Shown: positions 42,458-51,133, numbered from the stretch's first letter. The stretch is DNA of 64,000 bases from Epibacterium ulvae (GCF_900102795.1 NZ_FMWG01000004.1:124001-188000), one strand, 5' to 3'. Notes: a model not told the origin generated them from the letters alone. Numbers and translations: made by a program.

Positions 42458-42874
42458 TTACGCTACTTCATGGGTAGAGGTACGCAATCTTGCCAAATGA
42501 TCGTCCCAACCTTTGTCCAGAGCCAGAATTAGGCCAAAGGCGTCTGTTCCGGCTGGCAGTCCTTCATGGCGCAGGGACAGTTTTGTTCCCCCTGCGACCT
42601 CTTGAAGGGTCCATTTAACGGTGCTGGATTGCCCGGCCATAGGCGCAATTGAGAAGCTGTATTCAAGACGCGTAAAGGGCTCTGCTACAAGGACCTCTCC
42701 CCACATCAACTTGTCGCCGCTTTCAACGCCAAACATCTCATAGCTGCCTGCCACCAGAGGGGCCTGTGGTTTGTGAAACCAGAGCGCAAGCTTTTCGGGG
42801 TTGGTTAGATAGTCCCATACTTTGGCAGGGGTCGCTTTAAGGTAGATGGATTTTTCAAGGGTTGTGTGGGTCAT
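42458..42874 (-). CDS. SRPBCC/AHSA1-family protein
   Basis: 138 residues with the START/Bet-v1-like (Aha1 C-terminal) pattern: LEKSIYLKATPAKVWDYLTNPEKLALWF at the start, then strands ending in FTRLEYSF and a C-terminal helix. Such proteins have a ligand cavity and often sit in operons with an ArsR regulator, as here (4-bp overlap). Ligand unknown. Confidence 0.85.
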   Translation of the reverse strand: MTHTTLEKSIYLKATPAKVWDYLTNPEKLALWFHKPQAPLVAGSYEMFGVESGDKLMWGEVLVAEPFTRLEYSFSIAPMAGQSSTVKWTLQEVAGGTKLSLRHEGLPAGTDAFGLILALDKGWDDHLARLRTSTHEVA

Positions 42875-43188
42875 TGCAGGTCTTTCTCGATTTCAGATTT
42901 CAGGGTGGAGAGGCGATCCTCCCAGAAGGCATCAAAATAGCTGAACCAATCGAACATCTGTTTGAGGCCGATTGGATTTAGGGCGTTCACGCGAGAGCGG
43001 CCGCTGACGTGAACCGAGATCAGATCGCCTTCTTGGAGGATCGTCAGGTGTTTTTTGACAGCCGCGCGTGTCATGTCGAAGTTTTCGGCAACTTCGGCGA
43101 TTGTCATGTCTTTTTCGGCGAGCAGCCGCAGGATATCGCGCCGGGTGACATCTGCGAGGGCCCGAAAGCCTAGTTGTTCCTGTTCCAT
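42871..43188 (-). CDS. ArsR-family transcriptional regulator
   Basis: 105 residues: winged HTH with ALADVTRRDILRLLAEKDMTIAEVAENFDMTRAAVKKHLTIL and the wing segment VSGRSRVNALN. It has no cysteine, so it is not a thiol metal sensor. This ArsR subgroup, coupled to AHSA1 proteins, is common in bacteria. It overlaps the cupin gene stop by one base (TGATG) and probably represses the operon through the large inverted repeat upstream. Confidence 0.88.
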   Translation of the reverse strand: MEQEQLGFRALADVTRRDILRLLAEKDMTIAEVAENFDMTRAAVKKHLTILQEGDLISVHVSGRSRVNALNPIGLKQMFDWFSYFDAFWEDRLSTLKSEIEKDLQ

Positions 43189-43610
43189 CAGTTTGAGATC
43201 AGATTAAAATCAAAGGCGCCATCCTGATAGAGGTAGGCCAGACAGGGTGTTTCAGACACACATGCAGAAGTGTGCGCAAGACCGCCTGCGATGGCATAAA
43301 ATGAGCCGGGGCCTATTTTGCGTACCGTTTCGGGGTCTTCATTGATCGCATAATGGATCATCTCTCCTTGGAGCAGCACGCCGTACATGTTGGCGGTTTT
43401 CACATGTGGAGGGCTGACTGTTCCTGCGGGGAGGCGCACCATTGCCTGATAGGGTTCTGCGAAACGATCGCCTTTGAGGGCGGCAAATGCGACTCCTTCC
43501 GACGTCTGTGTCCAGTCTAAATCATCGGTGCTGAGCAACTGAATGTCTGTGGTTTCTGCGATGGCGGCCCCAGCCATCAGCAGCAGGGTGATAGCGAGCG
43601 GTTTCTTCAT
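43188..43610 (-). CDS. Exported cupin-like protein (DUF4437-type)
   Basis: 140 residues from ATG 43610 with GGAGAT upstream. Signal peptide MKKPLAITLLLMAGAAIA. The mature protein is a single cupin barrel: VRLPAGTVSPPHVKTANMYGVLLQGE (first motif with a single His), then GPGSFYAIAGGLAHTS (second motif). Two C-terminal cysteines (SACVSETPC) may form a disulfide. First gene of the cupin-ArsR-SRPBCC operon. Substrate unknown. Confidence 0.8.
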   Translation of the reverse strand: MKKPLAITLLLMAGAAIAETTDIQLLSTDDLDWTQTSEGVAFAALKGDRFAEPYQAMVRLPAGTVSPPHVKTANMYGVLLQGEMIHYAINEDPETVRKIGPGSFYAIAGGLAHTSACVSETPCLAYLYQDGAFDFNLISN

Positions 43611-43622
43611 AAGATCTCCAAT

Positions 43623-43670
43623 CGTGATACTAAATGGTATCATTTAATTATGAAACCATTTAGTATCACG
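43623..43670. promoter_or_regulatory. Perfect 16-bp inverted repeat, likely ArsR operator
   Basis: The arms at 43623-43638 and 43655-43670 are exact reverse complements with a 16-bp AT-rich spacer, 12 bp upstream of the cupin start. The left arm is itself part of a palindrome GATAC-N6-GTATC (43626-43641) and the right arm holds GAAAC-N6-GTATC (43652-43667), so two dimer sites lie about 26 bp apart. This fits cooperative autorepression by the ArsR protein of the operon. Confidence 0.7.
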
Positions 43671-43778
43671 TCAAGGAAAAACTTCAGAATTAGAACGTTC
43701 GCGCCATTACAGAAAGATACCGCAACATTTATCGGACTGGGCCGGTCTGACCACAGGGGTTGAGGAAAACCTGCGGGC

Positions 43779-44519
43779 CTAGAGCGTGACCAGAAGCAGT
43801 TCAAACATCAGCATTCCGGCAATGGACAGTGTTACGGCACTTGCGATTTTGGGGCTTGTGGCGTTTTCTAAGGCTTCGGGGATGAGTTCGGATAAGGTCA
43901 TCCAGATCATAGCCCCTGCGGCGAGACCCAACCCTATGGGTAGGAAAGGGGCAAAAAACGTCACAAACAGGAAGGCCGGTACGGCCAAAAGGGGTTGGGG
44001 CAGGCTTGAAAACACGCTCCACCCCATAGCCTGCCAGACCTTTGCGCCGCGTGGTACCAGCACAAGCGCGATGGCCAGACCTTCGGGGATATTGTGGATG
44101 GCAATTGCTGCTGTGATGAAGGTGCCCAGATTTCCTTCCCCTGCATAAGCAACGCCCACGCCAATGCCTTCTGCGGCAGAATGGAGGGTCATAATGCCAA
44201 CAATCATCAACATTTTCATAGCATCTGCGCCTTGGATATTGCCGATGTGAAAATTATCAAAACGTTCCATGATTGAGTGGCTGATTGCGATAAAGACAAA
44301 GCCACCGACAAGCCCAAGGATGGTGTGCAAGGGGTTCAGTTCAACGCCTTCCTGCAGCAAGCTGAAACTGGCAGCGATCATCAATCCAGCTGCAACGCCG
44401 TTGCAGATTGAGACCGCCCGAGGGGACATGCCGCGCCAGATTGCAAAGGGCAGGGGACCCAGCCCTGTTGCGAGAGCGGTGACAAGAGCTGCCAGAAAAA
44501 CGTAAAAAATGGGGTCCAT
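43779..44519 (-). CDS. ZIP-family divalent metal transporter
   Basis: 246 residues from ATG 44519 (MDPIFYVFLAALV), eight membrane segments. TM4 has H113-SAAE117-G and TM5 has H142-NIPE146-GL, the ZIP metal-binding motifs. The open frame extends to a GTG at 44573, but that start would overlap an upstream operator box, so 44519 is preferred (AAGG lies about 13 bp upstream). Imports zinc, iron or manganese. Two ICE-like boxes upstream argue for iron-dependent control, so iron or manganese is favoured; this is inference. Confidence 0.85.
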   Translation of the reverse strand: MDPIFYVFLAALVTALATGLGPLPFAIWRGMSPRAVSICNGVAAGLMIAASFSLLQEGVELNPLHTILGLVGGFVFIAISHSIMERFDNFHIGNIQGADAMKMLMIVGIMTLHSAAEGIGVGVAYAGEGNLGTFITAAIAIHNIPEGLAIALVLVPRGAKVWQAMGWSVFSSLPQPLLAVPAFLFVTFFAPFLPIGLGLAAGAMIWMTLSELIPEALENATSPKIASAVTLSIAGMLMFELLLVTL

Positions 44520-44572
44520 GGAAGTCTTACCTTTGGTCTTTGCCAGTGATGTTGCATCCACATCAGTAGCCA

Positions 44573-44608
44573 CTTAGAATCGTTCTAAGCAAATTAGAAT
44601 AATTCTAA
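44573..44608 (-). promoter_or_regulatory. Two tandem Irr/ICE-like boxes upstream of the ZIP gene
   Basis: TTAGAA-TCG-TTCTAA (44574-44588; 17-bp palindrome if the outer C/G pair is counted) and TTAGAA-TAA-TTCTAA (44594-44608). Both match the iron control element TTAGAA-N3-TTCTAA bound by Irr in alphaproteobacteria. Centres are 20 bp apart, two helical turns, so dimers would bind the same DNA face. Confidence 0.75.
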
Positions 44609-44806
44609 ATCAACCTAAAGTCTTTTTTGAGAGCTATGAGATGTGATTTAAAGCAAATAAAAATGGTAGGTTAATTGAGAGGCTGTCGCCAATCTTAGGA
44701 TGCCGCAATGAACCAGCACATGGATTTCAGGGTTCGCCCATGGGGCGCACCGATACCGAGCGGTCTGTTGTCGATTTAGATGTGCGCGTTTGAAAACAGA
44801 TTTGCG

Positions 44807-45211
44807 CTAGACTTCTTGAAATTGTGCAAGCGTTGTTTCCCCCAGCCGTTCTACCAGGCTTCTTTCGGCCTCTAAAAGTACAGAAGTCACATGCTTATGC
44901 AGTTCGCTTTCAACGGCACAAGAGCGGGCATAGTCAGCCGGAGGTGGAGCGACGATGTTTTCATCCAGCGCAGAATATATATCCGCCAGTGTAATATCCT
45001 TTGGCGCAGAGGCCAGACGCCAACCGCCAGCATGGCCTTTTTCTGAAACCAGCAGGCCAGCCTCTCGCAATCGGCCCAGTACACGACGGACAACAACTGG
45101 ATTGGTCCCTGCATGGTCTGCAATTTCCGCAGACGTGTGCATTCTGTCAGGCTCGTTTGCGATATGGCCCAATGTATGAAGGGCCAACCAAAGTCGGCTA
45201 TTTTGCTTCAT
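44807..45211 (-). CDS. Rrf2-family transcriptional regulator without Fe-S cysteines
   Basis: 134 residues, Rrf2 winged HTH: LALHTLGHIA, TSAEIADHAGTNPVVVRRVLGRLREAGLLVSEKGHAGGWRLA. The DNA-reading wing GHAGGWRLA is typical. IscR/NsrR-type members carry three cysteines for a cluster; here there is only one (ARSCAVE), so it is probably of the cluster-free, YwnA/SaiR-like type. It is divergent from the binding-protein gene of a Nik/Opp-type importer, with 245 bp between. Target unknown. Confidence 0.85.
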   Translation of the reverse strand: MKQNSRLWLALHTLGHIANEPDRMHTSAEIADHAGTNPVVVRRVLGRLREAGLLVSEKGHAGGWRLASAPKDITLADIYSALDENIVAPPPADYARSCAVESELHKHVTSVLLEAERSLVERLGETTLAQFQEV

Positions 45212-45456
45212 GGTGTTTCTCCAGATCCCTTGATCAATAAGGTCTGTAACTTTTGATGTTGCGAAACATTCGTAACGTTGTTAGTTGCGTGACTCGAGAT
45301 TGATTGTTTTAGTCAGGATATCATGATGCTCTGCTTCGCTGTTGGTGATCGTGCACTGGGTTTTGGATCAGAACACCTTTGCGATGATGACCGGGCCATG
45401 TCCACTGTAATTGATCGTCTCCGTTTAAATTTGTCTTAGGAATAAAGGAAACTGCC

Positions 45457-46983
45457 ATGTCATTGATGTCACGGCTGGCTTTTGCTGGGGTTCTGGCGGT
45501 TGGCGCATTTGCGGCACCTGCTGTTGCGCAAGAGGGCAGTCTTACCATTTCGGTGGGGTTTATTTCTGAGTCAGAAATTCCTGACCCGCGCGCCAGCTAT
45601 AATGGTTGGATGTCAAACCAGACCGGTGTCACCGAAACCCTTATGGGTTTGGATTACGATATGAAGCTTTATCCGCGTCTGGCGGAGGCGATTGAACAAT
45701 CCGCGCCCACCACATGGCGTGTGACGTTGCGCGAAGGTGTAACGTTTCATGATGGGTCCGCTTTGACCGCGCAGGCGGTGATCGACTCGATTAGTCCGAT
45801 GTCAGAAGAAGGCCATCCCGCAAGCAATGCACGGATTGTGAAATTGCTTGATCTGGCAGGTATGTCCACAGACGGTGACCGTGTTGTGGTGTTTGAGACC
45901 AACAGCCCAAATGCGGCTTTCCCATGGTCGTTGTCCGAGCCCGGCCTAGCCATTCTGGGGGCGCCTTCAGATGCGTTCCCGATTAATGGCACGGGTCCTT
46001 ATATTTTTCGCGACGCGGTTCCCAATCAAGAATACCGCGTAGAGGCGAATTCAGATTACCGTCTTGGCGTGCCCGGTTTTGAAGAAGTTCGGGTTGTTGG
46101 CATTGCCAATCCAAGCTCTGCGGCACTTGCCTTTGAGGCGGGTGAAGTTGATATGGTGATCAACTATCCTGAGGCTGATTTTGCGCGCATCAGCGCAGGC
46201 GAGGCACAGGGATTTTCTGCGCCGACATCGCGTCTTTACTTCTACACGGTGAATGCGGCCAGTGGGCCAATGTCTAACCCGCTGATCCGTAAGGCCGTTT
46301 CTTTTGCCATTGATCGCAACGGTGTTGTTGATGCTGTTTTGTCAGGTGTCGGCGGTGTTGCTGCAGGCACTGTGTTCCCGGCTGGTAAAAATTGGGCTGC
46401 AGATATTGCGGCGGAGTATGATCCTGCGAAAGCAGAGGCGCTTTTGGCGGAAGCAGGGGCTGTGAAAACAGGTGGTCAGTGGATGCTGGATGGCGCGCCC
46501 CTAGAGATCGATATCGTAACCTATTCGTCCCGCGCGGCCTTGTCGCCGACTGCAGAAATCACACAAGCTTTCCTGTCAGCGATTGGGATCAAAGCCTCTG
46601 TAAAGGTTGGCGAATGGGGCGCAAGCAATGATCAGATTGCAGCGGGCGAAGCGGATTTGTTCCTGCAAGCTTGGGTGGCCACCCCGCAAGGCGATCCCGG
46701 TTCCGTTCTGGAAGCGCTGCTGAAATCTGATGGCGGATCTAATTCAGGGCGTTATGCCAATGCTGAATTGGACAAACTGCTGGAGGCTGGGCGTCTGACA
46801 TTTGATCAGGATAAACGCGAGGCGATCTATGATGACGTGCAACAGATCATCGCTGCGGATGCGGCCTTGATCCCTGTTTTCCATGTCAGTCAGGTGAATG
46901 TCGCCAAAGCAGGTCTAACAGGGTATCAGGTGCACCCAACCGAGACCTATTGGTTGACCCATGAGACAAAACTCGCTGAGTAA
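45457..46983 (+). CDS. Nik/Opp-type ABC transporter substrate-binding protein
   Basis: 508 residues; AAAGGA ribosome-binding site; signal peptide MSLMSRLAFAGVLAVGAFAAPAVA. Cluster C features: VTETLMGLDYDMKLYPRLAE, TLREGVTFHDGSALTAQAVIDS. The second motif has IDS in place of VxxS. First gene of SBP-ATPase-ATPase-permease-permease-EamA. The order and the short ATPases resemble nickel or metallophore importers (Nik/Cnt) as well as peptide importers. Confidence 0.9.
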   Translation: MSLMSRLAFAGVLAVGAFAAPAVAQEGSLTISVGFISESEIPDPRASYNGWMSNQTGVTETLMGLDYDMKLYPRLAEAIEQSAPTTWRVTLREGVTFHDGSALTAQAVIDSISPMSEEGHPASNARIVKLLDLAGMSTDGDRVVVFETNSPNAAFPWSLSEPGLAILGAPSDAFPINGTGPYIFRDAVPNQEYRVEANSDYRLGVPGFEEVRVVGIANPSSAALAFEAGEVDMVINYPEADFARISAGEAQGFSAPTSRLYFYTVNAASGPMSNPLIRKAVSFAIDRNGVVDAVLSGVGGVAAGTVFPAGKNWAADIAAEYDPAKAEALLAEAGAVKTGGQWMLDGAPLEIDIVTYSSRAALSPTAEITQAFLSAIGIKASVKVGEWGASNDQIAAGEADLFLQAWVATPQGDPGSVLEALLKSDGGSNSGRYANAELDKLLEAGRLTFDQDKREAIYDDVQQIIAADAALIPVFHVSQVNVAKAGLTGYQVHPTETYWLTHETKLAE

Positions 46984-46995
46984 ATTGTGATGTGT

Positions 46996-47020
46996 TCCTG
47001 AGCCAGTTTTTGGCTCAGGA
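46996..47020 (+). terminator. Hairpin between the binding-protein and ATPase genes
   Basis: TCCTGAGCCA (46996-47005) pairs perfectly with TGGCTCAGGA (47011-47020) around GTTTT, and a T-rich stretch follows near 47030-47040. It probably acts as a partial terminator, giving more binding protein than transporter. Confidence 0.7.
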
Positions 47021-47056
47021 GCGGTCTGTGTTTTTCTATTTAATTAAGGTCTGCCT

Positions 47057-47767
47057 ATGGTAAGCGGCTCAACCGTCACAAAACTGGCGCTGCGCGTAAG
47101 TGATCTGAGCGCCATGCGTTCCGGGCGCACCATATTGTATCCAACCTCTTTGAACATTGCTCCAGCTGAACGAATTGGGATCGTCGGGTCGTCGGGATCC
47201 GGGAAATCCACTTTTGGACATGCGCTGATTGATGATCTGCGTCGTCAGGGCCATAGTGTCGCGCAAGTGCCGCAAAGCCCTGATGAAGCCTTGGACCCGC
47301 TGCGCAGCATGGCGTTTCACTGGCAAGAAGCAGAGCGTGCTTTGGGATTGAAACCCGGAACGGCGGACCGCGAGGCGCTGTTTGCGACGTTGAAAATCGA
47401 AAAAGGGGACATGCGCAAACGCCCTTGGGGTTGGAGCCGCGGGATGCAGCAGCGCTTTGTTATTGCGATGGCGTTGATTGGCGCGCCGGATTTGATTGTG
47501 CTGGATGAACCCACTTCGGCTTTAGATCCTGTGGTTGCGGCCGCCACAATGCAATTGCTGGATCAACATCTGACGGAGCAAAACATTGCGATGGTGTTGA
47601 TTACCCATGATTTGGGTCTGGCTTCTAAATGGGTGTCAAAACTGGCAGTGATGCAGGATGGTCATCTGGTTGAGGAAGCCGCGACGCAGGATATTTTAAA
47701 CACCCCTCAGACAAAAGCGGCGCAATCCCTTGTGGCGCACCGCAACTGGATGGCACTTCCATGCTGA
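47057..47767 (+). CDS. Nik/Opp-type ABC transporter ATPase 1
   Basis: 236 residues: Walker A GSSGSGKST, signature-like WSRGMQQR (LSGG replaced by WSRG), Walker [13 protein letters not shown]-loop ITHDLGL. Shorter than OppD, without the C-terminal cysteine extension, like NikD/CntD. AAGG precedes ATG 47057. Overlaps ATPase 2 by 7 bp. Confidence 0.88.
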   Translation: MVSGSTVTKLALRVSDLSAMRSGRTILYPTSLNIAPAERIGIVGSSGSGKSTFGHALIDDLRRQGHSVAQVPQSPDEALDPLRSMAFHWQEAERALGLKPGTADREALFATLKIEKGDMRKRPWGWSRGMQQRFVIAMALIGAPDLIVLDEPTSALDPVVAAATMQLLDQHLTEQNIAMVLITHDLGLASKWVSKLAVMQDGHLVEEAATQDILNTPQTKAAQSLVAHRNWMALPC

Positions 47768-48486
47768 CTGTTGACACGATCGCCGTAAAACGCGGCTCTA
47801 AGCTTGCACTTCAAAATATCGCCTTCACTTTGGCGGCCGGGAAAACACTGGCTGTTGTGGGGGAAAGTGGGGCAGGTAAATCAACCTTGATTGCGGCAAT
47901 CTTGGGGTTTTTGAAGCCAATACAGGGCCAGATTGCATGGTCTGGGCAACCCGTGCGCAGCTGTCGTCCGGCACTTGTGATGCAAGAGCCGCGCGCCGCG
48001 TTTAACCCCGTTTTGCCGTTGCGCCGTTCGGTGCTGGAACCTGTGGTTGCGGCGGGTCAGTCGGTGCCAGAGGCGCGGATCAAACGCCTGTGTGATGGAT
48101 TGGAGATTAAGGAAGAGATCCTTGAACGACGACCAAATGAAGTGTCAATTGGGCAGGCGCAGCGTGTGGGGATTTTGCGAGCTTTGATTGCGGCTCCACC
48201 TTTGGTTTTGTTTGATGAGCCGCTGTCGGCTTTGGACGCGGTGACCCAGAAACACACCGCAAGATTGATCCGAGATTTGCAGGCCGAAGAAGGGTTCGCC
48301 GCTTTGATTGTGACCCACGATCTTGGCTATGCAGTGGCGCATAGTGATGAAATTGCGGTGCTCAGAGCGGGCCAGATTGAGGAAATTTCGACACCGCAGC
48401 AATTTGTGACGGCGCCCAAAGCGGGCTATTGTCAAGCCTTGCGGGATGCGGCCATTGCCCTTGGCGGCTTGGAGGCTGCAGCATGA
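47761..48486 (+). CDS. Nik/Opp-type ABC transporter ATPase 2
   Basis: 241 residues: Walker [10 protein letters not shown], signature VSIGQAQR (degenerate; LSGGQ replaced), Walker B LFDEPLSALDA, H-loop VTHDLGY. NikE-like in length. Both ATPases of this transporter have atypical signature motifs. Overlaps the permease gene by 4 bp. Confidence 0.88.
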   Translation: MLTVDTIAVKRGSKLALQNIAFTLAAGKTLAVVGESGAGKSTLIAAILGFLKPIQGQIAWSGQPVRSCRPALVMQEPRAAFNPVLPLRRSVLEPVVAAGQSVPEARIKRLCDGLEIKEEILERRPNEVSIGQAQRVGILRALIAAPPLVLFDEPLSALDAVTQKHTARLIRDLQAEEGFAALIVTHDLGYAVAHSDEIAVLRAGQIEEISTPQQFVTAPKAGYCQALRDAAIALGGLEAAA

Positions 48487-49421
48487 GCAAGACACTGTTT
48501 GGGCTGTTGCTGAGAACCCTTGTGGTTTTGGCAGGCACCGCCTTTTTGACCTTTGCGCTGCTGTGGAACGCGCCCGGTGATCCGGCAGCGGCGATTGCGA
48601 TGGCCCGTTTTGATGCGCTTTTGTCGCAGGAGGTGATTGATCAGGTGCGCGAAGAGGTGGGTTTGAACACCTCGTTTTGGCCCGCGTTCTGGTCATGGTT
48701 GGGGCCTTTGTTGTGCTTTGATTTTGGCAATTCCGCAGTCACGGGGCGGCCGGTTTGGCCGGATCTTTGGGGGGCGATGACCTATACGTTTCCTTTGGCC
48801 TTTGCAGGATTGATGATTGGTCTTGGCGTGGCGCTTCCCTTGGCGATCTTTGCGGCGAAACGCCCCGGACGTCTGAGTGATCGCATTGCGGTTGCGATTG
48901 CATCACTTGGCGCGGCGATCCCGGCCTATTGGCTGGGGTTGTTGTTGATTTTGCTCTTTGCGGTGCAGCTTGGTTGGTTGCCTGCCATGGGCGCGCGGAC
49001 CCCTGCACATGCTATTTTGCCTGCGCTGACCCTTGGCCTTGGCGTTGCGGCCTCTTTGACGCGCATTATCAGGTCGGGGATTTTGGAAGCGCGGGGACAA
49101 GCGTTTTTACCGGCGATCCAGCGACGCGGCGTACCTGAGGCGGCTATTGGCCGGGATCATATCGCGCCTCATGCGGCGATCCCTGTCATCACTGTGTTTG
49201 GTCTTGAACTGGCGTTTCTGCTGGAAGGGGCTGTGCTGGTTGAGGTGATCTTTGGGCGACCGGGGCTGGGCACCTTTTTGGTGTCTGCGATTGCAGCGCG
49301 TGATTTTCCACAAGTGCAGGCGGTTGTTCTTTTGACCGCGCTGGTTTTTGTTGTGTCAAATCTGATCATCGATCTGCTGTATCGCCTTATTGATCCTCGG
49401 ATTGGAGAACGGGATGCGTAG
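48483..49421 (+). CDS. Nik/Opp-type ABC transporter permease (NikB/DppB type)
   Basis: 312 residues from ATG 48483 (MSKTLFGLLLRTLVV), overlapping the ATPase stop. Contains WNAPGDPAAAIAMARFD and the loop AFLPAIQRRGVPEAAI, and ends FVVSNLIIDLLYRLIDPRIG as DppB proteins do. Confidence 0.9.
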   Translation: MSKTLFGLLLRTLVVLAGTAFLTFALLWNAPGDPAAAIAMARFDALLSQEVIDQVREEVGLNTSFWPAFWSWLGPLLCFDFGNSAVTGRPVWPDLWGAMTYTFPLAFAGLMIGLGVALPLAIFAAKRPGRLSDRIAVAIASLGAAIPAYWLGLLLILLFAVQLGWLPAMGARTPAHAILPALTLGLGVAASLTRIIRSGILEARGQAFLPAIQRRGVPEAAIGRDHIAPHAAIPVITVFGLELAFLLEGAVLVEVIFGRPGLGTFLVSAIAARDFPQVQAVVLLTALVFVVSNLIIDLLYRLIDPRIGERDA

Positions 49422-50199
49422 TGTTCTGATCCTCGCTGTCTTTTTTGCGTTGCTTATTGTGTTTGGGGCCGCTCTGGCACCGCATGATCCTAATGCGCTG
49501 AATATTCCCAAACGCTTGTCGCCGCCCAGCACTGAATTCCTTTTGGGAACTGATGCCTTGGGGCGAGATGTGCTGTCACGCCTGCTGCATGGCGCGCGCT
49601 GGTCTCTTGGCCTTGCCTTTGTGGTTTCGCTGATCAGCCTTGCGATTGGGACATGTGCTGGGTTGATTGCAGCACAGGGCGGTAAAATTGCCGATTGGGT
49701 GATGATGAGGGTAACAGATACCTTTCTTGCCTTTCCAGAACTGGTGGCTGCGGTTGTGATTGCCGGGCTTTTGGGGGCGGGGACCTGGAGTTTGATCTTT
49801 GCGCTTAGCCTGACCGGCTGGATGCGGTTTGCGCGCGTGGCCCGCGGCACGGGGCTTTCTGTTAAAACACGAGGCTATGTTGTGCAGGCGCAACTGGCTG
49901 GAATGCCTGCATGGTCTATTGCGCGGTGGCATTACCTGCCCGCCTTGTTGCCGTCGCTGACTGTGGTCTGGACGGGGGCGTTTGCGCGGGCCATCCTTGG
50001 CATTTCCGCGCTTGGGTTCCTGGGCTTTGGCGTGCAGCCGCCCAACCCGGAATGGGGGTCTATGCTGCTGGATGCCCGGGTTCATATGCGATCCACACCT
50101 TTGCTGATGATCTGGCCGGGTCTGGTTGTTGTGACTTGTGTGCTGGCCATCAATCTGTCAGGCGATGCGTTGCGAGATGCCATTGCGAAAGATGCCTAA
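49414..50199 (+). CDS. Nik/Opp-type ABC transporter permease (NikC/DppC type)
   Basis: 261 residues from ATG 49414, overlapping the previous gene by 8 bp. Signature FLLGTDALGRDVLSRLLHGAR and the conserved ALGFLGFGVQPPNPEWGSML. Lacks the long N-terminal OppC segment, as NikC does. Confidence 0.88.
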   Translation: MRSVLILAVFFALLIVFGAALAPHDPNALNIPKRLSPPSTEFLLGTDALGRDVLSRLLHGARWSLGLAFVVSLISLAIGTCAGLIAAQGGKIADWVMMRVTDTFLAFPELVAAVVIAGLLGAGTWSLIFALSLTGWMRFARVARGTGLSVKTRGYVVQAQLAGMPAWSIARWHYLPALLPSLTVVWTGAFARAILGISALGFLGFGVQPPNPEWGSMLLDARVHMRSTPLLMIWPGLVVVTCVLAINLSGDALRDAIAKDA

Positions 50200-50202
50200 G
50201 AG

Positions 50203-51111
50203 ATGACCACAACCACGTTTGACCGGCCTTTGCTGGGCATAAACCTGCGTATTGTTGCGGGCCTCTTGGCTGCAGGCATGTTTGTGAGTGTGAAGGCGCT
50301 GGAGACGTCAGTGCCTTTGGGGGAGGTGGTTTTTTTCCGTTCCTTCTTTGCCATTATCCCGCTCGTTATTTTTCTGTGGATCCGGCGCGAATTCCCGCAA
50401 GGGCTGGCGACGAAACGCCCCTTTGGACATTTGATGCGGTCGGGTCTTGGGGCTTTGGCGTTGTTCACCTCTTTTGCGGGGGTTGCGCGGCTTAATCTGG
50501 CAGAGGTGATCCTGATGGCGCAACTGTCGCCCATGCTGATGGCCATTGGTGCGGTTGTGTTTCTGTCTGAACGGCTGAATCCGTGGCGTATTGTTGGATT
50601 GGGTGTCGGGTTTGCAGGTGTTCTTGTCATGGTCTGGCCAGAGCTGAACGCGGATCTGGACGGAGTACGCCTTTTGGGGTTTGGCTTTGCGCTTTGTTCG
50701 GCTGTGTTGTCTGCCTTTGCCATGGTCATGGTGCGCAATCTCAACAAAACGGAAAGCCCCGGTGCAATTGCCTTTTATTTTGTCATTGCCTCAATGATCG
50801 GCGCGCTTTTCACTTTGCCATGGGGCTGGATCATGCCGGATGGGGCAACCCTTGCCTTGCTGATCAGTGCAGGCCTATTTGGTGGCTTTTCCCATATCGC
50901 GCTGACGCTGTCGTTTAGATATGCTGAGGCCTCTCGTCTTGCACCTTTTGAGTATATCGCGCTTTTATGGCCGCTGCTTGCGGATCTCTTCCTGTTTCGG
51001 GTTGGCTTGTCTTCTACGTTTTTGATTGCTGCCCCTCTTATTCTGGCAGGGGCCGCCTTTGCGGCGCTGGAACGCAAACCAAGAGCACCTGTGGCAAAGC
51101 TTGCGTCCTGA
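50203..51111 (+). CDS. EamA/DMT-family transporter
   Basis: 302 residues with ten membrane segments in two EamA repeats (about 15-140 and 155-285). Typical segments are FRSFFAIIPLVI, RLNLAEVILMAQLSPMLMAIGAVVFLSERL and ISAGLFGGFSHIALTLSFRYAEASRLAPFEYIALLW. Three bases downstream of the permease gene, so probably co-transcribed. EamA proteins export small metabolites; in Pseudomonas a member (CntI) exports the metallophore pseudopaline. No metallophore synthase is visible here, so the substrate is open. Confidence 0.87.
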   Translation: MTTTTFDRPLLGINLRIVAGLLAAGMFVSVKALETSVPLGEVVFFRSFFAIIPLVIFLWIRREFPQGLATKRPFGHLMRSGLGALALFTSFAGVARLNLAEVILMAQLSPMLMAIGAVVFLSERLNPWRIVGLGVGFAGVLVMVWPELNADLDGVRLLGFGFALCSAVLSAFAMVMVRNLNKTESPGAIAFYFVIASMIGALFTLPWGWIMPDGATLALLISAGLFGGFSHIALTLSFRYAEASRLAPFEYIALLWPLLADLFLFRVGLSSTFLIAAPLILAGAAFAALERKPRAPVAKLAS

Positions 51112-51133
51112 TCCGGAATGCGATTTCAATACC

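Noticed and set aside
44701-44780. Short ATG frame (23 codons) between the ZIP promoter and the Rrf2 gene
   Set aside because: No ribosome-binding site and too short to support without conservation data.
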